A DNA stretch of 64,000 nucleotides. It comes from Orbilia blumenaviensis (taxonomy: Eukaryota > Ascomycota > Orbiliomycetes > Orbiliales > Orbiliaceae). Where the stretch lies: contig JAVHNS010000007.1 in the NCBI GenBank assembly GCA_036872755.1, forward strand, positions 2,046,001 through 2,110,000. Direction: 5' to 3'. Positions 45,657-58,700 of the stretch are shown one piece after another. The notes under the pieces are model-generated. The model was given only the letters and a program-made list of their open reading frames with translations. It was not told where the DNA came from and made no database searches. The translations under genes and the position numbers were made by a program. How positions within the stretch are numbered: the stretch's first letter is position 1; every line of letters starts with the position of its first letter.

Positions 45657-46280
45657 GTTCCTTTTTCTTCTTTTTTTCCTCTTTTAGCATGATTTATTTT
45701 GATGTCGACCTCGATTTGATGAGGATTATATATTACTTATTATATTTTATGTATTACTACTAACCACCATTTACCACTTACCTTACTTTACTATACCATT
45801 TTCATACCTACTTACTTATTTCTTACGATTCACATGTACAATATACTTTATATCCCCCCGTTCTACCAAATATACCAAATAAACTAATGCCCATCTACCA
45901 TCTACCATCTACTATCCACGTAACAATCAATGGGAAAGATAAAAATAAAAATAAAAGTAAAACTATAATATAATAGGAATCTATCTGAACCGACAGACTT
46001 TTGTGTAAATGTATATTCTCGCTTTTCCCTTCCTTCTAGAAAGACAAAAAGACAGACAGGCCTGCTGCGATACAAAGACTCCCTTTTTCCCATAAAAGAA
46101 ACTCCTGATAAAAGAGAAAAAGCGGGAATGGTAAGAAAAACTCCTCGCTAGTATGATAGGCATAACAAAAAACATACGTCCCGGCTCCACGGTGTGCGTT
46201 TTTCTTAACCATAAGAGAAAAATCAAAGAAAAAAAAACACCTAGACTATCAGAAGTCGTAAAAGCGAAGGGGGGTCAATC
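45657..46280. other. Convergent 3' intergenic region
   Basis: 624 bp between converging stop codons, AT-rich, with a TACTTA/CTTAC-like repetitive stretch at 45740-45830. It presumably holds both 3' UTRs; no gene seen. Confidence 0.6.
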
Positions 46281-49200
46281 CTATGAAGAAATAACCATCT
46301 TCAACTCCGCCGCCATCGGCGGAAACCCCATAGCCCTAACATTCCTCTCCTCCTCCATCCTCTCCTGCTCACTCGCCCTCCTCCCAGCCTGCCCTCTTGC
46401 CAAAAAGCTGGGTATCGGAATCTCAAACTTGAACATATCAGCCCACCCGGCCTTTTCCTTCTCCTTCTTCTTTTTCTCACCATCAACTACCTCCTTCCCA
46501 CCATCTTCCACAGCCTTATTACTATCCCCAACTCCATCAACTCCTCCTCCTCCTGCTTCTTCCTCTTTCTCTGGTTGTTTAGGCTTAGGCTTATAACTCA
46601 ACGGTTTAATCAAATGTCCAAAGTCATATAACCTCTCCTGAACCGCCGCCTGAGCAGTAGTACTAGAAGTAGAAGGAGGAGGAGGCCGTGAGTAAGCACT
46701 ATACCCCGGCGGCAAAACCTGTACTTGCGGTCTTTTAGGGTACACATACCCCCCCACAAACCCTTTATACGAATACCTCGCCGGACTATACGCATAACTC
46801 GACGGCTGCTGCGGCATCGCCTTCCCTATACCCATCCCCATCCCCATCCCAGGAATAACTGGTGACGGCGCCACCGCAGCTGCAGGTCCTTTCCTTCCAG
46901 GCGGTATACCACTTTGGAACTGCGTAGTAGCACCGCCAGAAGGATCTGCTGCGGAGGAAGAAGAAGAAGGCGGTGGTTGCTGTTGCAAAGGCTGCTGCTC
47001 CAGCCCCGAAGTATCATGTAATCCCAACCCAGAAGACTGTAATATTATCCTCATGATATCCGGCGTAAGGTCCAGATCTTCGTCGTCATCTTCATCATAT
47101 TCCTCTCCGTCGCCATAAATCTCTTCATCTTCGCCACTGATCTGCGCGGCGGTCATATCCATCATCATTCCTTCGTCGGGTAAGGCTAATTGTCCCATAT
47201 GTTCTTGCTGTTCTTGCAGGTGTAGTAGCTGCTGCTGCTGCTGCTGTTGTTCTTGTTGCTGCTGTAGCTGCTGTTGGTGCTGGTGATCTGATAACTCCGT
47301 ATCGACTGGTTGTTGTAGAACTTCATGTGCTTGCGCGGCTTGTATCTCCGCCAAAACCTCCTCGATATCACCATCCCCGCTGACAGCATTAATAAACTTC
47401 TGCAGTTGGTCTTCATTCAATTCATCAAGTTTGATCCCGGCTCCTTCCAAGAATTCCATAATAGTTGCTTCCGCATCACCACCATCCAGCGCTTCCTCCT
47501 CCTCTCTCCCCCCTTCTCCACCCTCCTCCACCACCGCTCCCGCCTGCTCTTCCATTCCTCCCCCTTCCATAAGACCCGTACCTTCCATATCCACATCCAC
47601 ATCCGGAATCTCGACTTCAGCAGCAGCAGCAGCAACAGCAGCATCCAACGACATCTCATCGATCAACCCGCCAGCTCCATCCTGTCCCATAATCGTAGCA
47701 ATAAACGCATCCCTCGTATTCGGCGACATGACCTCCAAATGCTGGTGTAAATCCGAGATATCCGTCTGGTCGGAATGTAAATCCTGTAGCGCCAGGTCCA
47801 GCCCCACATCCACGTCCACATCAATCCCCTCACCACCACCACCACCATTATTACCATCAACCGCAGCAATAATAGTCTCATCCCCCGGCAACCCATCAAG
47901 TTCCTGAATCTGCTGTAAGTTTTGCTGTCCTTCCTCATCAACCCCAGAATCTCTTAGCGCAGCTTCCAGCGCAGCAATATCTTCGAATGACATATCTCCG
48001 GACTCGATAAGCCGCGCCAGATCCTCAACCGTAAGATTCTCCACCGCAGCGCCAATCCCCTGGTCTTCCTCATTCCCAACAGCACTACCACCACCGACAG
48101 CACCAACCGCAGCAGCACCCGCATTTTCCATCTTCAATACCGCAGCAACCACGTCCTCCATCTGCACATCACCCAATAAATCCTCTTCAAGCGCCGTGAT
48201 TTCAGCTTCCGGTACGATAGGTATGGTAGGAACGGCTTTCTGAGCTCCCCTGCCAATAATCGCATCGAATGCCGCATCGAACTTTGATGCCAATCCATCA
48301 TCCGCCATAACCGTAGTATCTCCCTTCGTATCCACCGAAACCGCCGTCAAAACCGGTGACCCAATCCCACCATGCTGCTGTTGAATATCCTCTTGCTGCT
48401 GCTGCTGCTGCTGCTGTTGTTGCTGTTGCTGCTGTTGCTGCTGGTCCGGCGCCAAATTCTCCAAATAAGCCCTCATCCCCGGATCCCCCCACAGCCTCTG
48501 ACAAGCCGCATTCCAAGTCTCGTAATCAATCTCTCCGTTCTCAATCCAATATCTCAGATTCTCCGCCGCACCTTCCTGATTAGTCAACACGCCGGCCATA
48601 ACCTGGCTAGGATTATCGCTACAGAATTCATCATTACTGTTCCAGCAGGATGATCCGGGAGTTTCGTTCTTCTTTAGCTGCGTTTTGAACTCTCGTTTTA
48701 CTTTCCTACGGTTGAATTCTTCGTCCATCCAGGCTCGTTTTTGGTCGGAGGAGGTTGGGCCGAAGAGTTTGTTCGCTCGACGGGAGACGCGGCCGCGGAG
48801 GTCGTTGTCTTTGTCTATTTTTTTTTTTTTTATAATCAGCACACCATCTTTCCCCCCCTCATCCAGGGTAATACATATATAGCTACCTAAGTTAGGTAGT
48901 TAGTCAGTTATAGGGAGGGGTGTTTTGCACATACTCCTATCACTATTCTCCTCCCTCCACTTCTTCTTCCTCTCCCGATTCTCAGCTCTAACCCGTTCCC
49001 TCTCAGCTCTAGTCTCAGGATCCGAATCTCCAGCTCCGTTCTCAGGCGAATGCGCAGACAGCAGCATACCGCTCGCATCCATCGTTAGCGTCGCAGAGTC
49101 GCGAACGCGATGGGCTAGCCAGCGCATCATACCGTCGTCATCCTTTGGAAGGTCTGTGGCGCTGAATTGGAGGTTTTCGCGGTTTAGATTAATATTGTTG

Positions 49201-50256
49201 ATATTATTACTACTATTGGTATTGGTATTGTTGGTGTTGTTGGTGTTGGTGGTATTATCTGGGCTGGTATTGCCGTTACTGCTGCTGTTACCGCTCATTA
49301 TGGAGGCGGATATAGCGGATGGAGGGGTGTATAGTGTCGGTGGAGGGGGGTATATCTGCGCCGATGAGATAGGTAGCATTAACGGCGGCGGCGGCATTGA
49401 TGTCTGGCGGTGTATCGGTGATGTTGTAGCGTTCTTAACCGTCGTCTTCGCCGTAGAAGTAGTAGCAGCAGTAGTTGGAGTAGTAGGAACAACAGCCGTG
49501 GGAGGGGTGGGAGGGATATAAGCCCTCATAGGCGGTGTAGTAGGCACAGCGCCACCAGGCAGTTGGAACCCATCCACCATCACCACCGCCGTCGTCGCCT
49601 CATCCGTCCCCGCCGCTCCGATAGAACTCTGGATTGCTACATTGTCGTCACTACTGGCTACGACAATGGATCTTGGTCGCTTCTGGGGGGATTGTAGAAG
49701 CTGCTGTGATAGGTCTTCGGGTAGTTCGGATGATTTTCGTTTTAGTGAGATGTCGTCTGGGGTGCTGTCAGTGGTGATTGTGGCTGCCGTAGCCGTAGCT
49801 GTAGCTGCGCCTGTAGCTGTGTCTGTAGGAGCGGTGGAGGCGGTGGAGGCGGCATTGAGAGACGGTGATATCGGTTGAATAGTAGTGGTAGTAGTTGTAG
49901 TAGCAGTAGTGCTATCAGTGGTAGCAAGAGCAGTATCGGGTGTCGGTGCAACGGGTGGCTGGGCTTGAGGTTGAGGTTCGATAGGTTCGGATTGAGATGC
50001 CGCCGCTGGAGGAGCAGCAGCAGCTTCCTCTTCTTTCTCCACCCTCGTAGGCAGCAATAGCGGCGGGATATCTAAAGATAAAGATAAAAGGGATTGTCAG
50101 TTCATCGATCCGTAATGATGTACGTCGAACTACAAAAAAAAAAAAACAGCGAACACCGCAAGCTACAACAGCGCGCAAAAAAAAAAAAAAAAAAAAAAAA
50201 CGCTGTTAGTGATAGTGGTGGGGGGTTATACCAGTAGGCTCCATATCCTCCGCCAT
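46281..50256 (-). CDS. DUF3020 domain nuclear-type protein with polyQ tracts
   Basis: Three exons on the minus strand: 50232-50256 (a 25 nt first exon), 48935-50071, 46281-48814; product 1231 aa. The short first exon encodes MAEDMEPT; it joins GAT at the splice. Residues about 15-360 are Thr/Ala/Pro/Asn-rich and disordered. The DUF3020 basic domain spans the second splice: RERKKKWREENSDR in exon 2, then NKDNDLRGRVSRRANKLFG in exon 3. Downstream are a polyQ tract (coding 48372-48441), acidic segments with EDLARLIESGDMSFEDIAAL and DLTPDIMRIILQSSG, a second Q-rich region (about 47222-47280) and a Pro/Tyr-rich tail. DUF3020 proteins are fungal with unknown function; the basic domain plus Q-rich and acidic regions suggest a transcription-related role, which is inference. 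Confidence 0.85.
48372..48441. repeat. CAG/CTG-type repeat encoding polyQ
   Basis: TGC/TGT trinucleotides on the plus strand encode about 19-20 Gln on the minus strand within the DUF3020 protein. The plus-strand Leu- or Ala-rich open frames here are shadows of it. Confidence 0.85.
50177..50200. repeat. A24 homopolymer in an intron
   Basis: Twenty-four consecutive A on the plus strand inside the first intron (50072-50231) of the DUF3020 gene. Confidence 0.85.
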
Positions 50257-52276
50257 CGCGACGGGTTGTCGCAGAGATGTTTAGTATGCAATAGTCGCTA
50301 TCCTAGGATTGGGAGAAGAAGAAGAAAAAAAATGGGTAGTAAGTCGTACGTAGCAGATAGCAGTGCTTATGGAAATGGTTAAACCGTGGTAGCTAGGTGG
50401 TTGGTAGTGGTGGTAGTTCCGATGATGACAATGACGATGACGATGATGAGAAGGATACAAGAAAATAGGTAGATAGAATAGAGTAGAATAGGATAGAATG
50501 AATAGGTAGAAGGTAGATTTAAATCGGTAGGAGAGAGAGAGAGAGAGGTGATGATGATAGCGGAGAAGGAAGAACAAGAAGAAGAACAAAAAATTAAAGG
50601 TTTAGTTTAGGCGATTGAAGATGGAGAAACCAAGAAAAAACCAACCCCAAAAGAGAAGACTTTTGGCGGGCTCGCCCGAGCTTTTTCCATTCCAAATCGG
50701 GGAAAGTCAAAGTCGAAAAAAAAGAAGAGGAGGAAAGCGACCAAACTTTAAAAGATGTTTCTGTTTCTGTTTCTGTTTCTGTTTCTGTTTCTATTCTGTT
50801 GGTAGCTATATTTATGTATATAGACCCTACCAAGATATGTATATATATATATATACAGCCGCTTCAGCGTCTACAGCAGAGAGAGAGAGAGATTAGAAAA
50901 ACGGGACAAAGTTATAGTTTTCATGAATAATTAATATATTATTAGTGTACCAGAGGGCGCATATGTGCGTGCATGTCCCTCTTTCCCTCCCAGGTCTCTA
51001 AAAACTAAGAGTACAAAAAAAAAAGAATGCAAGTTTTTCCGCAGCGAATTTTATAACAGCAGTAATAATAATAATAGTAGTAGTAGTAGTAATGATAAGA
51101 AAGGGAAAAAAAAAGAATGGAAAAGGAGGAGCAGCAGGAGCAGGGTCATCTATAAACATATGATACAAACATCAGAGAACGGAAGAAGAGTAGAAGTAAC
51201 GATGGATAATAAACAATCTGCGAGGACAGACAGACAGACAGACGATGAATGAACAAAAAAAGCATACCTACCCACCGTCAGAAGAAAAAAAGAAGAATAA
51301 TAGGCAAAGCAGTAAAAAGAAGAAAGAAAAACTCCCATCCGGTCCCAATTCTTTTCTAGTTCTTTTTATTTTATTTTTTTTGGTCAAGAGCGAGCGAGCG
51401 AGCGAGCCTGGAGGAACAGAGAGCACTGAAGCCTCTTGCCCCCCCTCCGTTTTTGAGGGTTTCGTACAGTACAGTATAAAGACAGGCGATCCGATTGATT
51501 GAATGAATTTTGGGGTTCCGTTCCCGTTGGTTTCCTTTTAAAGCGCGCGCGTGTATAATTTTGTTCCGAGGGATGCGATCGATGCAAGAGGAGAGAGTCG
51601 ACGTCAGTGAACAGGATGAGGAGGGGATTCTGGAGTATTAGTGGGAGCCTCATTATAGTAAATGATAACAGCAGTGAGGTAAGGCAAAAAAGACATCGGT
51701 AATGATGGATAACAAGCACTGGCCATGTAAAAAGAGAAAAAAAGACTGCTAATGAAAGCAACAGAAAGTAGTAGTTGTGGTAGTAGTAATAGTAAGAACA
51801 GAAAAAAAACCCGGCCCGTTAAATAAAATAAGACAAAGCGGGAAAAAACAGGAAGCACGGCAATGTCGAGGCGATGACAATAATGATAATAATAGTAGTA
51901 GTAATAGTAGTGGCAGTAGAGAAAAGAAAAAAGATACAGTCTTCTTTTATGGGGGCCGACTTGTCCTTTGTCCAGGACAGGGGAAAAACGACAAGGACGA
52001 AAAAGAGTAAGAACGATAGCCGCCCTGTATATATAGAAAAAAAAGAGAAGGAAAAAAAAAAGAACCCATAGACTCCAGAGTTACGAAAAACGTTTGGAAA
52101 CACACGCGCAAAGCATATGTGTATTAAAAAATGATACAAGAGGGTGTTCGTCGTAATGGAAGGAGAACCGATACGAAGGGGAAAAAAGAAGTATGTATCA
52201 TATCAGTGGTTTCCGCCGTAATAAAGACCGAAGCCGATTAAAGAATCGATGACCAGAGAAAGGGCAAGATTAGAAT
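50257..52276. other. Low-complexity intergenic region
   Basis: 2.0 kb between two minus-strand genes. It includes GA-rich and TAG/TAA arrays (51060-51095, 51775-51800, 51890-51915), a TTTCTG hexamer array (about 50756-50793), GAGA near 50878-50892 and GACA near 51226-51243. No gene supported. Confidence 0.6.
50756..50793. repeat. (TTTCTG)n microsatellite
   Basis: About six hexamer units upstream of the DUF3020 gene. Confidence 0.85.
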
Positions 52277-55043
52277 TTAAAGAAGGTTGTTCTTCTTCCT
52301 GGCGGCCTTCTCACTCTCCTCAATGGCCATAAAACGCCTGATCTCCTGCAACTTATCATTGAGCGACTTGATGGACTCCTCGGTGGCAAGCTCAGCAGGT
52401 TCAACCGTTTCATCGTCAGGACGTTGAACAACAACAACCGCGAAGTCTCCATCGGAGTCCTTGGAAGGCTCATCCGCTTTCTCTTCGGTCTGATCCACCT
52501 TTGGACTCTCGTCGCTTGGGTGGTCATACCAGTAATCCTTCGCCTTGAAGCGGATCCAGTCCGTGAGGTCCGTGACAGCATCACTGCCCTTGACGGCATA
52601 CCAGACAACTGGTCGCTTCTTAGCCTCGACTCCGTCGGTCATCGGGCTGTCGCCATTAGCGTCAACCTCGGCGGCGGCAACGGTAGCAGCAGCAGGTCCC
52701 TTGGCGGCGGATCCGTTAACGTCGGCTTTCTCTTGAGCCTCTCCGGAAGGATGTTCAAGACCCTTAAACTTCCTGCACATAATCCAAGAACCCCACTCCG
52801 AGCCCCTCTCGGGACCGGGAGCAAAGAGGTGGTATCGGTTGCCCAAGAGATCGGTTCCGAGGCTGGTGCTGCATCTGGGGTCCATCGTGCGTCGTTTCGA
52901 CCTATCGGAGCCGTCAGGAAACTGCAGTGGCGTGCGGAGGTTGCGGACCACATACCACTGCTGCAATTCCAAACGGTCAATGTTGTAGTCCTTAGTGTCT
53001 CTGGCATCCTCGAGCTCTGCGATGAGCTTCGCGATGCGTGCGGTATTGCCGGAAGCTGCGACCTTGGCCTCCTGAATGGTGTTTCGCTTGGTCTCGAAGC
53101 CTGTAAAGCACATACAAATATGTCCCCACGTTAGTTATGAAATACTTAAATAGATGAACGTAGTCTCGGCAGCAGAATAGAGGGGAAGAGGGGGGGGGAA
53201 GGGGTAAGAGGAAACACGCACGCTCTCGCTCAGCCTTAATATCATCCCACGTTTGGCGCCTGACAGCTTTCAACCCAGCCTCCAAATCAATATCAATATT
53301 CTCCTTGATAACCGGAGATGTAACCGCAATCTGCATCAACTTCTCAACGACAAAGATCCGGATTTCGCTATCTTCAAAATCCGTCCATTTCCCTTCCTCA
53401 AGCGATCCGATCTCGACGAGGAGCTCGAAGACGTGAGACCAGAAGTCGCTCGAATCTCCGTTAGTCTTCTTGATGGCATCGATCGATTTGTCAACCGCCG
53501 CCTTCTCCTCAGCTGTGAAGGTACCCTTGTTAGCAAGCTGTTTTTGGTCAGGGTTCGCCGGTCGATTGGTAACTTCTTTCTCCAACGGAATTTCCTTGAT
53601 CGCGTGCAGCATCGACGAGATGAGAGCTTTCAAGGTGGAAGCCGACCATTGAGCGACTGGGTCATCGATGGCCTTGAAGTGGCTCCTGGGGATACCAAGG
53701 TCGTTTCCGAAACGAAGGGTGAAATCCCGGATAGCACTATACACACACACACACACACAAACACACACGTGAGTTAGCATTCAAACTACCCTTTCCCTCC
53801 AAAAATAATTAATAGCGGGCATGATTGAAGCTTACATCTTAGCATCCAGACACTCCTCCGAGAACTCCACCTCAATAGGCTCAAAAGTAGGAGCTTCCTT
53901 GACAGTAGGCCTAGGAGGAGGTCCAATCGTCATCTTATCCATACCATGAAGCTCCAGACGTCTCTTCTTAAGAGCATCACCGGTCGTGGTATCGATGATC
54001 CTATTGGCCGACGAGATCTCAAATTCGCCCATTGCGTACTTTCGCGAATCCGCTCGCTTGCGTTTAGTACCGTTCGAGAGATTTGAGTCCGAGAAGGCCT
54101 CGTGACCGGAATCGTATGGGGTTGGGAGGAAGTCTTGACCGTTGCCGTTAGGGCCGGAACCTCGACGTGACGACAGGAATAAATCCGGTGAGGATGCGAT
54201 TTTCTTGAGCTTCAACGACTGTTTTCCATTTAAAAAGGAAGAAATTAGCTGACTGCCGACTGGACCAAAAAAAAGACTGAAATAGACATGTTTGCAGATG
54301 GGATGGTAGACGGGTTACTCACTTCGCCACCATCATCCAATGATGTCTTCGGCTTGCAAGCAAGACACTTGCAGATTGCCCTGCACTTGGGACAAGCCCA
54401 TTGGGCGACTGATGGGTCGGTCCATCGATGTCTTTGGAACTCAGGTTCCCCTGGGTGATATGCCCTGATCTCGTCTTTCTCGTACTTCTCGGCCAAGCAG
54501 ATGCGATCAGTGCTGTTCGGATGCGTTTCCGTTAGTTATGTTCATGCTCTCTCCTACCACGCGTGTAGCTGCTCCAACTCGCCAAAAACCCAAATTCAAA
54601 AAAAAAAAAAAAAAAAAGGAAAAAAAAAAGGAAGCCCATCAAGTCATCTCCCATTTTAAAAGGAGACAAACCAAAGAAAGAAAAAAAAGAAAAACACAAT
54701 TGAAGCAACAACAGAAAGTGAGGAAGAAAGCTTACTGGTATCTCAAACCGCAAGGTCTGGGCTTGTTATCTTTACTAATGATAGCTGTGCACTGCAGAAA
54801 ATGGTCGTATCGTTTGATATACCCATGGCACTGATGGCACGAGTTGAGCCCTTGCTGATTGGGATCGACGGACTGAATAAGAACCTCAGGGACGAGCTTC
54901 TTCATGAAATCCAGACGATCCAGTCTCATCTGTTCGTTTTTTGTGATTTTCTTGGTTCCATTGGTGGAGGACGGGGTTTCCGTGCCATCTACGGCCGGGG
55001 TGGAGCGCCCGCTGGCTCCGTTCAGTTTTGGCGTCGGGGCCAT
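52277..55043 (-). CDS. CDCA7-type zf-4CXXC_R1 chromatin protein
   Basis: Five exons on the minus strand: 54736-55043, 54323-54512, 53836-54218, 53222-53736, 52277-53100; product 739 aa. The N-terminal 65 residues are disordered. A zinc-binding domain follows: CHQC (Cys69/72), Cys85, Cys98, then HTDRICLAEKY (Cys108) and WACPKCRAICKCLAC, the zf-4CXXC_R1 pattern of CDCA7 proteins. A basic NLS-like segment is KRKRADSRK. The second half has a helical region (SAIRDFTLRFGNDLGIPRSH; HVFELLVEIGSLEEG) and DLLGNRYHLFAPG, like WHIM/DDT-module proteins of chromatin remodelling factors. CDCA7 relatives recruit the HELLS remodeller to nucleosomes and link to DNA methylation. Here the first Cys of the third pair is missing. 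Intron 3 ends in a (GT)n run right before the acceptor. Confidence 0.85.
53740..53769. repeat. (CA)n microsatellite at a splice acceptor
   Basis: CA dinucleotides (GT in the pre-mRNA) occupy the 3' end of intron 3 (53737-53835) of the CDCA7-like gene, ending right at the TATAG acceptor. Confidence 0.85.
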
Positions 55044-55682
55044 GGTTTGTGTGTGTGTGTGTGAATGTGAGTTTGAGGATTATGTGAGGCGAAGTGAGTT
55101 CGCGTTCGGCAGGGGGGGTGATAGTTGGGAATCCAGATTTGGTGATGATGGAAAGGGTTTTTTTTTTGGTCGACAGAGAACAATTGAGATTGGAAAAAAG
55201 GAGGAAGAGGAAGAGAGGGAAGAGAGAACGTGATCTTAGATGAGGAAGAGGAGGATAAGAAGAAGTAGAGGAAGAGGAAGAGGAAGTAGTAGAAGAAGAA
55301 GGGGGTCGTGGGATCTAATTTTTAATTGGATACCTCCTACGATACCAAACCCAGCAGAAGTGTGACAGACGGGCAGACGAACAGACAAGCAAGCTGTGCC
55401 CTTTTTTCGTTATGCAGGTATGTTACGAATACCCTTTTTTTTATTGCAAACAGAAGGAAAGAATTGGAAAGGGTTTCAGGGAGGCGTGTAAAAGCGTAAG
55501 TGTGTACGTAGGCGGTGTATGTATAGAAGAAGGAGTAGAAGGAGTAGAAGAGGAAAAGTTGGTTGTTTGGTTTAATTCTGGCGAGTTGAAAACGTTCTAG
55601 ACGGGGAGAGAGACCGATGTCGTTAACGTTAACTCGATGAAGGAAACAGACGAGACTAGACGAGCAAGCAAAGCAGACAAGC

Positions 55683-55709
55683 AAAAAAAAAAAAAAAAAA
55701 AAAAAAAAA
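55683..55709. repeat. A27 homopolymer
   Basis: Twenty-seven consecutive A in the CDCA7/CAF-1 intergenic region. Confidence 0.9.
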
Positions 55710-58700
55710 GTAGATCAGAAGAAGGGGGTTCAAACAGAAGAAGAAAAAAAAAAAGGACAGACAGAGCAACAGCATGCAAAAAAAAAGGAGCTCATCGACG
55801 TCGACGGACTCGGACGAAAGGTGGCAATTTCAAATATTTTATTTCCAGTACTTTCTTATAAGCAAGCAAGCAGGGTGTACATGTATACAGTATACAGTAT
55901 ACGATATACAATACACATGCAGTATACAGTGGATAGACAGAATAGATCAATAGAATAGCAGTGCTACATATGCACATATATGTGTACATATATAAGTACG
56001 TATATATCTGTATAGACGTAGACTCTACATACCTTGAAAAATACGTTTGCACGTTTTGTTAAATTAACAGTATTTAGGTCTGCTGCGTGTATCGTAGAAC
56101 CGAGCGAGGAGCTGCTAAATATACCGTCGACGCGAGCTGAGCTGATCCCTCTCTATTATAATATAACGATCGATTGGCGATGTGTATACGGTATACGGTG
56201 TACGCTTTTTATATATATATTATATTGTGGACTTTTATTTATCTTATTTTATTTTAATGTACCGATTATCGATATGTATCGTCGTCGTTCGTGGTCTTTT
56301 TGTCGTCTACGGGATTTTCTCGACCGTATGCAAGATAGTAGTAGTAGGTAAAGTAATTATAATTATAATAAAGGACTGACAGATAGACAGACAGACGGAT
56401 ACCAAAAAAAAATAGACTTGAAATAAAATAAAAAGAAAGAAAGAGAGAGATCGAGTGAGAGCAGAAGGAGGAGGAGAAAGAAAGAAAGAGTGGATATGGG
56501 AGACCTTCGATGTGGGAAGAGCAAAAAAATAAAAGAAAGGGGAGATTACTTTTTCTTTCGCGTCGTTGGTTCAGTCTAAGTGTAAGTCTAAGACGAAGGG
56601 AGTATACATCGATACCTAATAGTCGGCAAGTAGTAATAATAATAATACTAGCAGTGTGTAATAAAACGAATGCTTCGACGAAAAGGGAGCTGACGCAGCA
56701 ATAAGGGGAAATCCAAAAAAGCGTCGAAGCTGGTTTATATTTCTGTCGTTAAGATTTGATGTGTCTGTCTGTCCGTCTGTCTGTCTATAGCTCGTTCGCT
56801 GCCGTTAAAGCACTTTTAAAATTTATTCTGCTACCGAGAGTAATCTCCCTCTTATAATTGTTCTCTTACAAAATGAGTACATATACTAGTATATGGGACC
56901 ACAGCCACGGTATTCTTTTTTTTTTCTTTCTTTCTTTCTTTCTTCTATCTGATATTTAATTCCGCCTTCTCATCCCTAATATTATATATAATGAGCATAT
57001 ATTTTAAGTCACTCCCCACATATTACACATCAGCCACCTTGCAATTGTGCCTGCTTGCTTGCTTGCTAAATAGGACAGAGTCTACGGGATACCGTCTACG
57101 GGATACTCCTCCTCATCCTCGTAGTCGTCGATCGATTCCAAGATCCTTCTTTGATACATGTTCCAGTTCCAGGTACTTACCTATGCGTAGTTACAGGGGT
57201 AGGAAGAGTAAAGGAGGATCCATCCCCCCAGTAATTGATCCCCTCCCACCATCCAAGCTAGATTCGGAAACCGCCCTTTCCCACACCCCTGGATGATGGA
57301 AAACCCGGCCGACCAGACAGACAATTTACAGCGAAGACAGAGCAGAACATAGCCAGAATCAAAGACAGACAACCACCACCACCGCAGTACTAGTAGGAAT
57401 TGGTAGCTATTAGGACGGCAAACCAGCTCTGTGTCTCTGTCCTGTCCTGGCTGGCATTGGCACCGGCACACTCCATGTATGTCCAGGCACACACATACAC
57501 AGAACCTGCATAATGCATATAAAGGTACATATTACCGGTTCCTACACTATGTAATGTGTCTGTCTGTCTGTCTGTAGGTGTCTGTAGGTGTCTGTATCCG
57601 TCTGCAGATGTATGGTATTGCGGTTCCAAGGGAGCCTTGCCTAGTGGCTGGATTCCCAAAAGGAAAAAAAGGTTTTCTTCGCTGCCAGATGGAGCGCGGA
57701 TCTGGTCCGGACAAGGGGGGTGGTGATGAAGTGTTTAATAATAATGACCATCTACAGACACACGCACGCATATTACATTACATACTTACCATTGCATTAC
57801 CCACCACCACCCTTTTTTTCTGTCTCTCAAATCTGTCGACGCGCGCTCGTCTCCATCTCTTTCAGTATGGTCCGCTTTTAATCTTGGTTAGTACACAAAT
57901 CTAATCTTGTTGCTTTAAGTATCACAATATGCAACGGAGTGCAAGCAAACACATGTATGAAGCACCTATGTATGTGTGTACACATGGCAAAAAAGCCAAA
58001 GATATATCCAAGCACCCGGTCGAGTTCGACCACCTACCTGGCTAGCTACACAGGAACCAAATCGAGTCGAATTTAAGATTGATCGTAGTGATGATGATGA
58101 ATATATGTAATCCTGGAATTATCCGTGATGGAAAAAAACCCCCCCTTCCCAATCCCAATGCATTTCGTTTTGCATTTTCCCTCGAGCCTCCCCTTGATCT
58201 TCCCACGAGAAGAGTAGAAAAAGTAGGGGATCCGAGTTTTTCTCATGCATCGCGTTCTCTATTCGAAAAAGGGCTAACCTTAAATTGGCCCACACCCCCC
58301 CCCATCTACATCAGGTAGCTTCCCGGGTTCGTGTGCCTGGTTTTTCTTGTAGATGCTACATGGCCCGTAGGCGAGATGGCGGTAGATTATACAAGTCCCG
58401 ACTACTTTCACCCATCTATACAAGTTAATTCTTAAGAAGAAGAAAAAGAAAAAGGGAAAGAACGAAAGGGGACCCTAGAACAGACATGGTCTAGCTGATG
58501 CAGGAGAAAAAAGAAGGCGAGGCGGCCGGGGGGGAAGGAAATGTGGATTGTGGATTCTGGGATTGCATTTGGACCAGCTTCGAAAAAAGGAAAGAAAAGA
58601 AAAGAAAAGGAAGCTAAGGAATAAAAAGAAATTAACTTGGGAGAAGAAAAAAGGAGAATGAGCAGGAAAGAACATCGCCGCATCGAGACAGTTTTTTTTT

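Noticed and set aside
48356..48653. Leu- or Ala-rich plus-strand ORFs
   Set aside because: They are complementary shadows of the polyQ tract in the minus-strand DUF3020 gene.
56762..57600. Regular short repeats that might suggest a CRISPR array
   Set aside because: They are uninterrupted di- to tetranucleotide microsatellites without spacers, in a eukaryotic genome.
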